Assembly (NCBI RefSeq): GCF_015229955.1
Contig: NZ_JAAKYZ010000003.1
Span: forward strand, 62,001 to 126,000
Direction: 5' to 3'
Source: Campylobacter concisus
Lineage (GTDB): Bacteria; Campylobacterota; Campylobacteria; Campylobacterales; Campylobacteraceae
DNA length: 64,000 nt
Part shown: positions 56,423 through 64,000 of the stretch, piece after piece
Numbering within the stretch: the stretch's first letter is position 1
How the letters are laid out: every line of letters starts with the position of its first letter
Notes under the pieces: model-generated
What the model was told of the DNA's origin: nothing
The model's input: the letters and a program-made list of their open reading frames with translations, nothing else
Databases searched by the model: none
Position numbers and translations under genes: made by a program

Positions 56423-57298
56423 ATGAGAAATGTTAGCAAGGTTTACAATCCAAAAAGCTCGCACTGGGTGGGTGATGGATTTTTAGTATATCCGCTTTTT
56501 ACACATATGGATGAAGTTGATAAAGGAACGAATCCTTTTTTGATGCTTGATTATGCAGCACCGCAGTATTTTGAGCTAAATAATGGACAACCTCGTGGCG
56601 TTGGCGAGCATCCGCACAAAGGTTTTGAGACGGTAACTATCGCTTATGCTGGTGAGGTCGAGCATAGAGACTCAACAGGTGGTGGTGGCGTCATAAAGCA
56701 AGGTGACGTGCAGTGGATGACAGCTGGTGTAGGAGTAACTCATCAAGAATTTCACTCAAAAGAATTTGGTCAAAAAGGTGGGCTTTTTGAGATAGTGCAG
56801 CTTTGGGTAAATTTACCAAAAGCACATAAAAATACGCAGCCTAAGTATCAGCACCTACCAAAAGAGCGTATCCCAGTGGTTAGTATAGGAGACGGTGAAG
56901 CTAGGATAATAGCTGGTGAGTATGAGAACACAAGGGGTGCTGCAAGTACATTTACGCCGCTAAATGTCTGGGATATAAGCGTAAAAGAAGATGGTAAGAT
57001 AACGCTAGACTTACCAGTAAGCCACAATCTAAGCTTGGTCGTCTTGCGTGGCAATGTGATAATAAATAACTCACAAAAAGCAAGTGAAACACAACTAGTA
57101 AGGTTTGAAAACGCTAGCGGTGCAGTAATCATAAAAGCTATGGGTGGTGAGGCAAAGATACTACTTCTCTCAGGTGAGCCGATAGATGAGCCAGTAGTAG
57201 GATATGGACCGTTTGTGATGAATACAAAAGAGGAGATTAATCAAGCAATTGATGATTATCGCAGAGGAGAATTTGGGCAGATACCGGTGGAAAACTAA
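56423..57298 (+). CDS. Pirin family protein
   Basis: A 291-residue bicupin. The iron-binding pattern is in the N-terminal cupin: GEHPHKGFETVTIAY (two His) and GVTHQEFHS (His and Glu), after WMTAGVGV. Bacterial pirins act as quercetinases or redox-linked regulators, and the activity here is unknown. AAGGAG precedes the ATG. The gene stands alone, with its own promoter-like element and a strong terminator. Confidence 0.92.
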   Translation: MRNVSKVYNPKSSHWVGDGFLVYPLFTHMDEVDKGTNPFLMLDYAAPQYFELNNGQPRGVGEHPHKGFETVTIAYAGEVEHRDSTGGGGVIKQGDVQWMTAGVGVTHQEFHSKEFGQKGGLFEIVQLWVNLPKAHKNTQPKYQHLPKERIPVVSIGDGEARIIAGEYENTRGAASTFTPLNVWDISVKEDGKITLDLPVSHNLSLVVLRGNVIINNSQKASETQLVRFENASGAVIIKAMGGEAKILLLSGEPIDEPVVGYGPFVMNTKEEINQAIDDYRRGEFGQIPVEN

Positions 57299-57303
57299 AT
57301 AAA

Positions 57304-57329
57304 ACGCACGTGGTTAAGGCCGCGTGCGT
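57304..57329 (+). terminator. Terminator after the pirin gene
   Basis: Arms ACGCACGTGG and CCGCGTGCGT (10 bp with one T-G wobble) around TTAAGG, followed by ATTTTAGAAATTTTG. Confidence 0.8.
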
Positions 57330-57521
57330 ATTTTAGAAATTTTGTTATTTTTAGTCTTGATTTATTTATAAAGCTTTGTAAGATAGAGTCTTGCTAAGCT
57401 TTACAAAAGTAAAATCTTAAAAATTAAAGTGTTTTTGTATAAATTTAATAATGCCACAAAGCTTGCTTTTACTGTTTTGTTTTAAAATTTAAATAGCAAA
57501 AGATAATTTCAAATCAACGCC

Positions 57522-58421
57522 TTAAAAATTATTTTCCTCAAAAAAGTCGGTGTCGATTTTGCAAATTTCATATATTTGGCTTGTTTGAACGCCGACTTTG
57601 TATTTTATCATTAGCTCTGCAAGCTTGTCGCCATCTACCAAAACCACACTAAAATTTTGATTATCTTTGGCGAAATTTTCAGCTTCTTTAGTAAATTTTG
57701 CCGTAGTGATAAAGACGCCTTTTTTAATATTTTTATTTGAGATGGCGCCGATAAACTGCTGAATTTCTGGCCTACGGATATTACTGCCGTCTTTGTATCT
57801 TTTTGCTTGGATATAAATTTTAGAAAGCCCAAGTTCATCTTCATCTATGATGCCATCTATTCCGCCGTCTGGGCCTTTGTTCGTAAGATTTCCAGCTCCA
57901 TAATTCATCTTTTCAAGTAGCTTTGTTACAAGGTATTCAAAAAATCTTGGCTCTTTTTCTAAAATGCTAGATAAAATTTCACTTTTTAGCTCTTCTTTTA
58001 TCTTGCAAAGCGCTTCATCTATATTGTCATCTGGGGTATTTTCCGTGGCTTCTTTTTTCTCTTGCCTTATCTCTTGCTTGTAAATTTCATCGTACCAAGT
58101 GAGAAATTTGCTCTTTTTGTCCTTGCTACTTACTAGCTCTTTGCCAAAATTTGTTATAGCAAATAGACTTCTACCAACTTTTTGAAGCGGTACTTTTTCT
58201 GGCTTTGATTTTACTTGAGCTGTTGTGGCCAGATAGGATAAGGCCCAATCGGTACGATTTATATAAGTTGGAGTTCCTCTTTTTATTTTTTGCAAAAGAT
58301 CTTCGTCTTTTAACTTAAAATGCTTAATTATAAATTTAGAAATTTCAGTTCTATTTGCCTCTTTCTTTTGTGCGACAAATTCTAAAATAGGTAGCATCAT
58401 ATCTTTATAGCTTGGTAACAT
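57522..58421 (-). CDS. Mrr-type restriction endonuclease
   Basis: A 299-residue protein with an N-terminal winged-helix Mrr_N domain (about residues 8-90, LPSYKDMMLPILEFVAQ start). A C-terminal PD-(D/E)XK nuclease domain follows. The catalytic pattern is Glu in RFFEYLVTKLL, Asp in GPDGGIDGIID and the Q-x-K strand YIQAKRYKDGSN. Mrr proteins cut methylated DNA (type IV). No methyltransferase or second restriction gene is adjacent. It faces away from the small membrane protein gene at 58492. Confidence 0.87.
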   Translation of the reverse strand: MLPSYKDMMLPILEFVAQKKEANRTEISKFIIKHFKLKDEDLLQKIKRGTPTYINRTDWALSYLATTAQVKSKPEKVPLQKVGRSLFAITNFGKELVSSKDKKSKFLTWYDEIYKQEIRQEKKEATENTPDDNIDEALCKIKEELKSEILSSILEKEPRFFEYLVTKLLEKMNYGAGNLTNKGPDGGIDGIIDEDELGLSKIYIQAKRYKDGSNIRRPEIQQFIGAISNKNIKKGVFITTAKFTKEAENFAKDNQNFSVVLVDGDKLAELMIKYKVGVQTSQIYEICKIDTDFFEENNF

Positions 58422-58479
58422 TTTATATCCTTAAATGAAGCAAATTTTTGAAATTATATAAATTTTTTGGCTTAAAAGC

Positions 58480-58485
58480 TATAAT
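58480..58485 (+). promoter_or_regulatory. Perfect -10 box close to the small membrane protein start
   Basis: TATAAT ends six bases before the ATG at 58492, placing the expected transcription start at or next to the A of the ATG. No ribosome-binding site is present, so a leaderless mRNA is suggested. Confidence 0.45.
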
Positions 58486-58491
58486 CAAGAC

Positions 58492-58743
58492 ATGAGAAGT
58501 CTTGGCCTAACAAATTTTCTTTTAGAAAATATTAGCTTATTTGTAAATACCTTTGCTACGATATTTGCGCTAATTTTTTGTTTTGTTTCTGGTGTTGGAA
58601 TCGTCTTTATACTTATCGTATTTCCACTTGGTTATATAATGGGCGCACTCTTATCAATCCCATTTTTGATATTTTTATTTTTCTTATTTTTATCTATTGA
58701 TATCTTTTTATGCCTTTTGGCATCTATTTGCAATCTTTTTTAA
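58492..58743 (+). CDS. Small hydrophobic membrane protein
   Basis: An 83-residue protein made almost entirely of two or three membrane helices (FVNTFATIFALIFCFVSG, then a long Phe/Leu/Ile-rich stretch to the C terminus). I know no family for it. No Shine-Dalgarno sequence precedes the ATG, but a consensus -10 box sits directly upstream. It ends just before a hairpin shared with frdB. Confidence 0.55.
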   Translation: MRSLGLTNFLLENISLFVNTFATIFALIFCFVSGVGIVFILIVFPLGYIMGALLSIPFLIFLFFLFLSIDIFLCLLASICNLF

Positions 58744-58762
58744 CAAATTTAGAAGTAAATTT

Positions 58763-58779
58763 GGGGCTTTTACAGCCCC
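58763..58779. terminator. Bidirectional hairpin between the small membrane protein and frdB
   Basis: GGGGCT and AGCCCC with loop TTTAC, followed on the plus strand by TTTGCTACTTT and lying 4 bases downstream of the frdB stop on the minus strand. Confidence 0.65.
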
Positions 58780-58783
58780 TTTG

Positions 58784-59503
58784 CTACTTTATAGCAGCCA
58801 TTTTTCTACGCATATAAGCTATGCGGCTTTGAAGTGGTAAGTGTTTAGGGCAGTTGTCTTCACAGCCTAGTAAAGTCATACAGCCAAACACGCCGTCATC
58901 GTCGCCGATAAGCTCGTAAAAGTCCTCGTCGGTTCGTTTATCAAGTGCGTCGATCTTAAATCTTGCTACGCGGTTAAGTCCGACCGCACCGATGAAATCA
59001 GGCCTCATGATAGCCGTACCACACGCAGCCACGCAGATACCGCACTCGATGCAGCGATCAAGCTCAAATACTTCCTGCGCTACTTCAGGCTCAACCTTTT
59101 CTTCAAGCTTAGAGATATCTGTCTCGTGGTCGGTGTGTATCCAGCTCTCCACACGCCTACTCATCGCATTCATCCAGTTACCCGTATCTACACTTAAGTC
59201 TTTTAGTAACTTAAATACTGGCAAAGGCATAAGCTCGATTACTCCGCTTTCAAAATCTTTAGTAAGAGTTCTACACGCTAATCTTGGCTTGCCATTTACA
59301 AGCATGCCACAACTTCCACAAATTCCAGCACGACAAACAAAGTCAAAGCTAAGATCTGGATCAAATTTCTCGCGAATCATATTTAACGCGATAAATAATG
59401 TCATACCATCAGTCTCTTCTAGCTCGTAGGTCGCAAAATGCGGCTTTGAAATTTTGCTTAACGGATTATATTTAAATGCTTTTATGGTTATTTTTCTACT
59501 CAT
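58784..59503 (-). CDS. frdB: Fumarate reductase iron-sulfur subunit
   Basis: Carries electrons from the cytochrome b subunit to FrdA. The 239-residue protein has the [2Fe-2S] cysteines in [21 protein letters not shown]-type spacing (about residues 61-82), [12 protein letters not shown] (about 152-163) and [14 protein letters not shown] (about 210-223) for the [3Fe-4S] and [4Fe-4S] clusters. It is the last gene of frdCAB, overlapping frdA by 8 bp, the order typical of Campylobacterota menaquinol:fumarate reductase. Confidence 0.96.
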   Translation of the reverse strand: MSRKITIKAFKYNPLSKISKPHFATYELEETDGMTLFIALNMIREKFDPDLSFDFVCRAGICGSCGMLVNGKPRLACRTLTKDFESGVIELMPLPVFKLLKDLSVDTGNWMNAMSRRVESWIHTDHETDISKLEEKVEPEVAQEVFELDRCIECGICVAACGTAIMRPDFIGAVGLNRVARFKIDALDKRTDEDFYELIGDDDGVFGCMTLLGCEDNCPKHLPLQSRIAYMRRKMAAIK

Positions 59504-61514
59504 ATCCTATTCCTGTTCTTTCGTTTGGTGCTTTGTATTTTGGTTGAAGATCATAGTGCATTAAAGCCTCTTGAATTTCTTGTCTGCTCTTACCTTCAGC
59601 TTGCATTTTCTCACGAATTTCATCGACCTCTTTTTGGCGGATGGCACTATCTGGATGCTCAATAATATTACCTTTCGCACCATAGCCTCTAAATGCCGGT
59701 GGCATCTCCATTTTCATAATATCAAGTGGCTCATATACGATAGTCGGTAGCGTATCGCCCTCTTTCCAGCTAGTTAGAGTTCTGTTTAGCCAGTTTAGGT
59801 CGTCGCGTTTCGGATAGTCCTCGCGGCAGTGAGCGCCACGGCTCTCTGTTCTATCAAGCGCGCCTTTTGCGATACAAAGGGCTAGTTTTAGCATCTTTGG
59901 TACGCGGTAGGCCTCCTCAAGCTCAGGGTTGCCAAATAGCGCCTTGTTTGTGACTTTGACGTCTAAAGATTGTTTATAAAGCTCTTCTAGCTCTTTTACC
60001 GCTACGGCTAGACCTTCGCCTGTTCTAAAGATCGCTACGTGCTCCCACATGATGTCTTTCATCTTGTTTTTGATCTCAAATACGTTAAATTTGCCCTCTT
60101 TTTCGACAAGGCTCTTTAAATAGTCTTCCTCTTTTTTAACGAATTTTTCGATATCCGCGGTATTTATATCTATCTCGTGGCTACCGCAGTAGTCGGCAAA
60201 ATAGTCCCCAACGATCATGCCCGCGACGACCGTTTCTGAAACGGAGTTGCCGCCTAGACGGTTAAATCCATGCATATCCCAGCACGCAGCCTCACCGGCG
60301 CTAAATAGACCCGCTAGCGTCGGACTCTCGCCAGTTGGCTTAGTCTTGATGCCGCCCATAGAGTAGTGCTGCATAGGTAGGATCGGCGCCCAGCCCTTGC
60401 CGCGCTGGCGACCGTTTTCGTCGGTATATACTTCGGTGTCAGCAGGATCGATGCCGTTAAAGATTTCGCAAATTTCTTGAACGTCGCGTAAGTTTTTCTC
60501 GATATGCTCGCGTCCTAGGATCGAGATATCTAGCCAAACGTGATATCCGTATGGGCTAGGTACGCCTTTACCTGCGCGGATATGCTCCATGATGCGACGA
60601 CTTACGACGTCGCGGCTAGCTAGTTCTTTTTTCTCAGGCTCGTAGTCGGGCATAAAGCGATATCCGTCTACGTCGCGTAAAATTCCACCGTCGCCGCGGC
60701 AACCTTCTGTTAAAAGAATGCCTGATGGAACGATCGGAGTCGGGTGAAACTGAACAGCTTCCATATTTCCTAGCTGAGCTACGCCGGTCTCAAGTGCGAT
60801 GGCCGCGCCGATACCTTCGCAAACTACGGCGTTTGTAGTATGTTTATAAACCCTTCCGTAGCCGCCCGTAGCTATTAGCGTACCTTTTGCGACGTATGCC
60901 GTGATCTCGCCGTTAACTAGATCGCGAACTATCGCGCCGTAACAGCGGTTGTTTGCGTGGATTAGCGCGATAGCTTCTTTTCTATCGTGGATTTCGACGT
61001 TATGTTTTAGAGCTTCGTTTGCTACGGCAAAAAGCATAGTGTGACCGGTGGCGTCCGCCGTAAAGCATGTTCTCCATTTTTTAGTTCCGCCAAAGTCGCG
61101 AGAGTGTATGAGCCCGTGGACTTCTTCTTTTTCTACGATAGTCGTTTTTTGAGCGTTGATAATAGCGCTTCTTTCGCCTTTTGTTATACGAGTCCAAGGC
61201 ACGCCCCAAGCCGCTAGCTCGCGGATCGCCTTAGGCGCGGTTTGACAAAACATACGCGCAACTTGCTGATCGCAGCCCCAGTCGCTACCTTTTACCGTGT
61301 CGGCAAAGTGTACGTCCTCGTTGTCGCCTTCGCTCATTTTTGAATTTCCCAAAGAGGCTTGCATACCGCCTTGCGCAGCCGCAGAGTGCGAGCGTTTTAC
61401 AGGTATTAGGCTTAAAACGACGGTGCTTAAGCCCTTTTCTCCAGCAGCCACAGCAGCTCTAAGACCAGCTAGACCACCACCAATTACCAATGCATCATAA
61501 TATTTTACATTCAT
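59496..61514 (-). CDS. frdA: Fumarate reductase flavoprotein subunit
   Basis: The catalytic subunit reducing fumarate to succinate, 672 residues. The FAD-binding N terminus is [17 protein letters not shown]. The histidine for covalent FAD attachment is in [14 protein letters not shown]. The active-site region is [19 protein letters not shown] with the catalytic arginine region downstream, and [13 protein letters not shown] is conserved. The central 1.7 kb (about 59750-61440) is about 50-60% GC in sampled lines, with GCG, CGC and TCG codons, clearly above its neighbours. This suggests an intragenic recombination tract. Confidence 0.97.
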   Translation of the reverse strand: MNVKYYDALVIGGGLAGLRAAVAAGEKGLSTVVLSLIPVKRSHSAAAQGGMQASLGNSKMSEGDNEDVHFADTVKGSDWGCDQQVARMFCQTAPKAIRELAAWGVPWTRITKGERSAIINAQKTTIVEKEEVHGLIHSRDFGGTKKWRTCFTADATGHTMLFAVANEALKHNVEIHDRKEAIALIHANNRCYGAIVRDLVNGEITAYVAKGTLIATGGYGRVYKHTTNAVVCEGIGAAIALETGVAQLGNMEAVQFHPTPIVPSGILLTEGCRGDGGILRDVDGYRFMPDYEPEKKELASRDVVSRRIMEHIRAGKGVPSPYGYHVWLDISILGREHIEKNLRDVQEICEIFNGIDPADTEVYTDENGRQRGKGWAPILPMQHYSMGGIKTKPTGESPTLAGLFSAGEAACWDMHGFNRLGGNSVSETVVAGMIVGDYFADYCGSHEIDINTADIEKFVKKEEDYLKSLVEKEGKFNVFEIKNKMKDIMWEHVAIFRTGEGLAVAVKELEELYKQSLDVKVTNKALFGNPELEEAYRVPKMLKLALCIAKGALDRTESRGAHCREDYPKRDDLNWLNRTLTSWKEGDTLPTIVYEPLDIMKMEMPPAFRGYGAKGNIIEHPDSAIRQKEVDEIREKMQAEGKSRQEIQEALMHYDLQPKYKAPNERTGIGYE

Positions 61515-61528
61515 CTTCTAGCTCCTTT

Positions 61529-62227
61529 TTAATGGCTGATCCACACGAAATCGGCGATTAGCGCAATTATAGCAAGTATGCCATAAACGGCAAATACAAT
61601 TGTTTTTGCCTTATTCCTTTTGGCAAACATTTCGTGCTTATTTGCACCATCAATGCTTATCCATTTGACATACAAGCGGTACATACCGATACTAGCGTGA
61701 ACGACCATAAAAACAAGTAGTGCGAAGTAGAAAATTTCTAATTGATGAAATGCAGCCGCTGATTTGTCGGCAGTGATATGTCCACCGAAGATTATATCGA
61801 CTAGGTGCGCGCTGGCTGCAAAAAATAGAGCAAAACCGGTTAAAAACTGAAACCACCAAAGCGTAGTATCAAGGTGCTTCATGCGGTCTTTGTGGCCTCT
61901 AAACATTAGATATTGTCTGTAGTTTGCTGGAAATTTTCTCATAGCTAAAAATGCATGAGCGATAAAAATGGCAAATATTACCGCAGCTATGACGTTAGTA
62001 ATCCACCAAGTAGCTTCTCCAAATAAAAATTTAGCCTCCGCAAATCCTACGACAGCGTTAAATGCGTCTTTACCAAGTAGTATAGTAGAAGTAAAAACCA
62101 TATGGCACAATATAAAACAGGCTAGAATAAACCCTGTAATACTTTGCCATCTATCCCAAGCGGCTGGAGTGCGACTTTTTTTGTCGTCCGACCGTTTTCC
62201 CAAAAAACCTTCTATAAGCCCGGTCAT
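61529..62227 (-). CDS. frdC: Fumarate reductase cytochrome b subunit
   Basis: A dihaem membrane anchor oxidising menaquinol, 232 residues with five membrane helices. Haem-ligand-type histidines lie in LCHMVFTS, IAHAFLAMRKFP, SAHLVDIIFGG and VHASIGMYR. It matches the Wolinella/Campylobacter dihaem FrdC rather than the haem-free E. coli FrdCD. AGGAGG precedes the ATG. It is the first gene of frdCAB, and a large inverted repeat lies about 40 bases upstream. Confidence 0.95.
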   Translation of the reverse strand: MTGLIEGFLGKRSDDKKSRTPAAWDRWQSITGFILACFILCHMVFTSTILLGKDAFNAVVGFAEAKFLFGEATWWITNVIAAVIFAIFIAHAFLAMRKFPANYRQYLMFRGHKDRMKHLDTTLWWFQFLTGFALFFAASAHLVDIIFGGHITADKSAAAFHQLEIFYFALLVFMVVHASIGMYRLYVKWISIDGANKHEMFAKRNKAKTIVFAVYGILAIIALIADFVWISH

Positions 62228-62264
62228 GAGCCCTCCTAAGAAATTTGAAATAAATTATCATTTC

Positions 62265-62292
62265 TTAATACTAATTTAAATATTAGTATTAA
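62265..62292. promoter_or_regulatory. 28-bp inverted repeat upstream of frdCAB
   Basis: Arms TTAATACTAAT and ATTAGTATTAA, perfect over 11 bp, separated by TTAAAT. It sits 38-65 bases upstream of the frdC ATG, just behind a possible -10 (GATAAT on the minus strand, 62255-62260). That is a position suited to an operator. The all-AT stem without a T run makes a terminator for lgt less likely. Confidence 0.5.
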
Positions 62293-62346
62293 TTGATAAA
62301 GCTAATGCTATCAGATTTTTACTTTAATATTTTTTAAACACTTATA

Positions 62347-63162
62347 TTAGAGCTTTGAAAATTTTTTATAAAGCATGGCATAAATAAAAATTCCAAAACC
62401 ACACATGATAAGTGATAATATTTGACCCATTGAAAGATTAAAAATAATAAATCCAAGCCCTGAATCAGGCTCTCTAAAAAATTCACAAATAAATCTTGCA
62501 AAAGTGTATAAAATAGCATAAAGCGCGATCAGCTCGCCATTAAATTTCTTAAATTTTCTATATAAAAATAAAATAACAAAAATAACTAAACCTTCTAAGA
62601 ATGCCTCATAAAGCTGACTAGGATGCCTTGGTTGTCCAAAAACATTTATTGCCCAAGGCACATCTGTAACTCGTCCAAAAAGCTCTTGATTTAAGAAATT
62701 TCCAATCCTGCCAAATGTATAGCCAAAAGGTATGCAAACGGCACAAAGATCAAGTAGCTGCCATAAATTTTGTTTATACCTTTTGCAAAATAGATATGTC
62801 GCAAGCAAAAAGCCAACTACTGCTCCGTGGTAACTCATGCCACGAATTCCTATAAATTCGCCGTTATGAAATGGATTAAAAATTTGCCAAGGTTGCGCCA
62901 AGTAGTAGCTTACTTCGCCTGAATAGACTAAAACCCAGCCAAGCCTAGCGCCTAAAATAACGCCTATTTCAACCCAAAAAAAGTAGTTATCTAAAAGCTG
63001 ATTTGAGATTGGGATTTTATCTTTTTTAACGAGATATTTTGCCATGGCAAGTGCTAAAACAAGGGCTAAAATATACATAAGCCCATACCAGTGCACGCTA
63101 AAGCCAAAGATACTAAAGGCTACTGGGTTAAAGTGGTTATAAATGTCGTTCCAAATTTCCAT
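62347..63162 (-). CDS. lgt: Prolipoprotein diacylglyceryl transferase
   Basis: Attaches diacylglycerol to the lipobox cysteine of prolipoproteins, for example the FlpA-like protein and the binding lipoprotein in this window. The 271-residue inner-membrane protein has about seven helices. The Lgt signature is [17 protein letters not shown], with [15 protein letters not shown] upstream carrying the conserved His region. It has its own short intergenic region after the YigZ-type gene on the same strand. Confidence 0.95.
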   Translation of the reverse strand: MEIWNDIYNHFNPVAFSIFGFSVHWYGLMYILALVLALAMAKYLVKKDKIPISNQLLDNYFFWVEIGVILGARLGWVLVYSGEVSYYLAQPWQIFNPFHNGEFIGIRGMSYHGAVVGFLLATYLFCKRYKQNLWQLLDLCAVCIPFGYTFGRIGNFLNQELFGRVTDVPWAINVFGQPRHPSQLYEAFLEGLVIFVILFLYRKFKKFNGELIALYAILYTFARFICEFFREPDSGLGFIIFNLSMGQILSLIMCGFGIFIYAMLYKKFSKL

Positions 63163-63202
63163 TTTTACTTTCTTTTTAAAATTTTTGCGATTTTACAATG
63201 AT

Positions 63203-63844
63203 TTAGCTTTGATGAGCGAATAAGCTCTTGCCACTAAGCGCAAGGGCTAAAAATTTAAACTCGCTTGCTTCAAATTCTTTGCAAAATTTAAACAGCTCGG
63301 CAAACTCAGCTTCATTTAAATTTATGCTCCAGATCGCTCCAAGATCATTAAATTCTCTTTCAAACTCGCTTAAATTTTTAGTGGCAAAATAGTGCTCAAA
63401 GCGGCTCATTAATGAAAATGGCGTAAAAAATTTAATCTCATCTTTTATCTCAAATTTCATCACGCCACCATCTTTTATGGCTTCGTTTATAGCTTCATTT
63501 ACAGCCCCTGAGTAGGCTCTGACTAACCCTCCAGTGCCAAGCTTTATCCCGCCAAAGTAACGAACTATCAAGACCCCAACGTTTATAAGATCAGCGCCCC
63601 TTAGCGCATTTAGGCTTGGCTGACCGCTAGTGCCCTTTGGCTCGCCATCATCACTTTGATTTTCAACGATTTGGCCGTATTTGTTTAGCTCTCTTGTCGC
63701 CCAAACTACATGAACGGCCTTAAAATGCTCCTCTTTTAGGCTCTCATGCAATCTCTTAAACTCACTTATCGGGCACAAAAATACTAAAAAATTTGACTTT
63801 TTTATATCAAGCTGGGCTTTAAAAATCCTATCAATCGTCTGCAA
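63203..63844 (-). CDS. YigZ/IMPACT family protein
   Basis: A 213-residue protein of the UPF0029/IMPACT family. The signature is visible as DDGEPKGTSGQPSL and VGVLIVRYFGGIKLGTGGLVRAYSGA, and a C-terminal ferredoxin-like domain follows. Family members are linked to translation or ribosome-associated regulation in eukaryotes, while the bacterial role is unclear. It precedes lgt on the same strand and is divergent from galU. Confidence 0.9.
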   Translation of the reverse strand: MQTIDRIFKAQLDIKKSNFLVFLCPISEFKRLHESLKEEHFKAVHVVWATRELNKYGQIVENQSDDGEPKGTSGQPSLNALRGADLINVGVLIVRYFGGIKLGTGGLVRAYSGAVNEAINEAIKDGGVMKFEIKDEIKFFTPFSLMSRFEHYFATKNLSEFEREFNDLGAIWSINLNEAEFAELFKFCKEFEASEFKFLALALSGKSLFAHQS

Positions 63845-63970
63845 ATTTGCTCTTTTTTAAAAATTTTAAAAATCTTATCAATTTGCTAATTAAAGCCTTG
63901 TAAATTCAGACAAATTTATATTATTAAGGAAAAGATAGTAGAATTTTGCAATTTTTCACGAAGGACTAAA

Positions 63971-64000
63971 ATGATACAAACTTGCCTATTTCCAGCGGCT
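63971..64000 (+). CDS. galU: Start of UTP-glucose-1-phosphate uridylyltransferase (truncated by window edge)
   Basis: Only ten codons are present: MIQTCLFPAA. This matches the N terminus of Campylobacter GalU, where the nucleotide-binding GYGTRFLP would follow. AAGGACT precedes the ATG. A TAGAAT box at 63939-63944 could be its -10. GalU makes UDP-glucose for surface polysaccharides. The call is plausible but based on very little sequence. Confidence 0.6.
   Translation, partial: MIQTCLFPAA

Overview
The window is a 64 kb stretch of a low-GC Campylobacter-type (Campylobacterota) chromosome. Coding is dense, with overlapping genes in long operons. Gene content and order resemble Campylobacter jejuni in several blocks: tyrS-spoT-rpoZ-pyrH-envC-like-ftsX-ftsE-trmB-flpA-rluD-rodA, the tsaD-pgp1 and dxr-cdsA pairs, and the tandem dynamin genes. 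The extra genes and a base composition that looks close to 37-39% GC by eye suggest an oral species such as C. concisus. That species call is an inference. I see no rRNA, tRNA, CRISPR array, insertion sequence or prophage.

Layout. 1-5.4 kb: the 3' part of lptD, a phosphoribosyltransferase-like gene, pnp and a tandem universal stress protein, closed by a terminator. 5.4-10 kb: dnaE and a small hypothetical gene. 10-12.4 kb (minus strand): a three-gene operon of a nuclease-like protein, the flagellar kinase FlgS and an isochorismatase-family hydrolase, joined by ATGA overlaps. 12.5-16.6 kb: two paralogous cysteine-desulfurase-like enzymes flanking thiD and thiE. 16.6-32.6 kb: rodA, then a long plus-strand run covering RNA modification (rluD, trmB, mnmC), an adhesin-like fibronectin type III lipoprotein (flpA), division and peptidoglycan splitting (ftsE, ftsX, an envC-like gene, amiA), and pyrH, rpoZ, spoT and tyrS. 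32.6-42.5 kb: proline uptake (putP), an amino-acid ABC transporter, a chemoreceptor with a NIT-type sensor, a second solute-binding protein and an M16 peptidase. 42.5-46.8 kb: small hypotheticals and a Tat-exported molybdopterin N-/S-oxide reductase. 46.8-56.2 kb (minus strand): the dynamin pair, tsaD, pgp1 (cell shape), uraA, dxr and cdsA. 56.4-64 kb: a pirin, a solitary Mrr-type restriction protein, a tiny membrane protein, fumarate reductase frdCAB, lgt, a YigZ/IMPACT protein and the first codons of galU.

The genes fit a microaerophilic or anaerobically respiring mucosal bacterium. It lives on amino acids, respires fumarate and N-/S-oxides, and has a shaped, flagellated cell.

The most striking observation is in flpA. 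The reading frame is broken after the second fibronectin type III domain by a CCC-TAA junction. An AAGGAG Shine-Dalgarno-like sequence sits three bases upstream, the same layout as the programmed +1 frameshift of prfB. One +1 slip there restores a full-length four-domain protein. A simple indel or sequencing error remains possible and can be tested by comparison. Other points of interest are a catalytically degenerate LytM protein beside ftsEX, a sharp GC rise inside frdA, a 28-bp inverted repeat upstream of frdCAB, and paired paralogs around thiDE and around the chemoreceptor.
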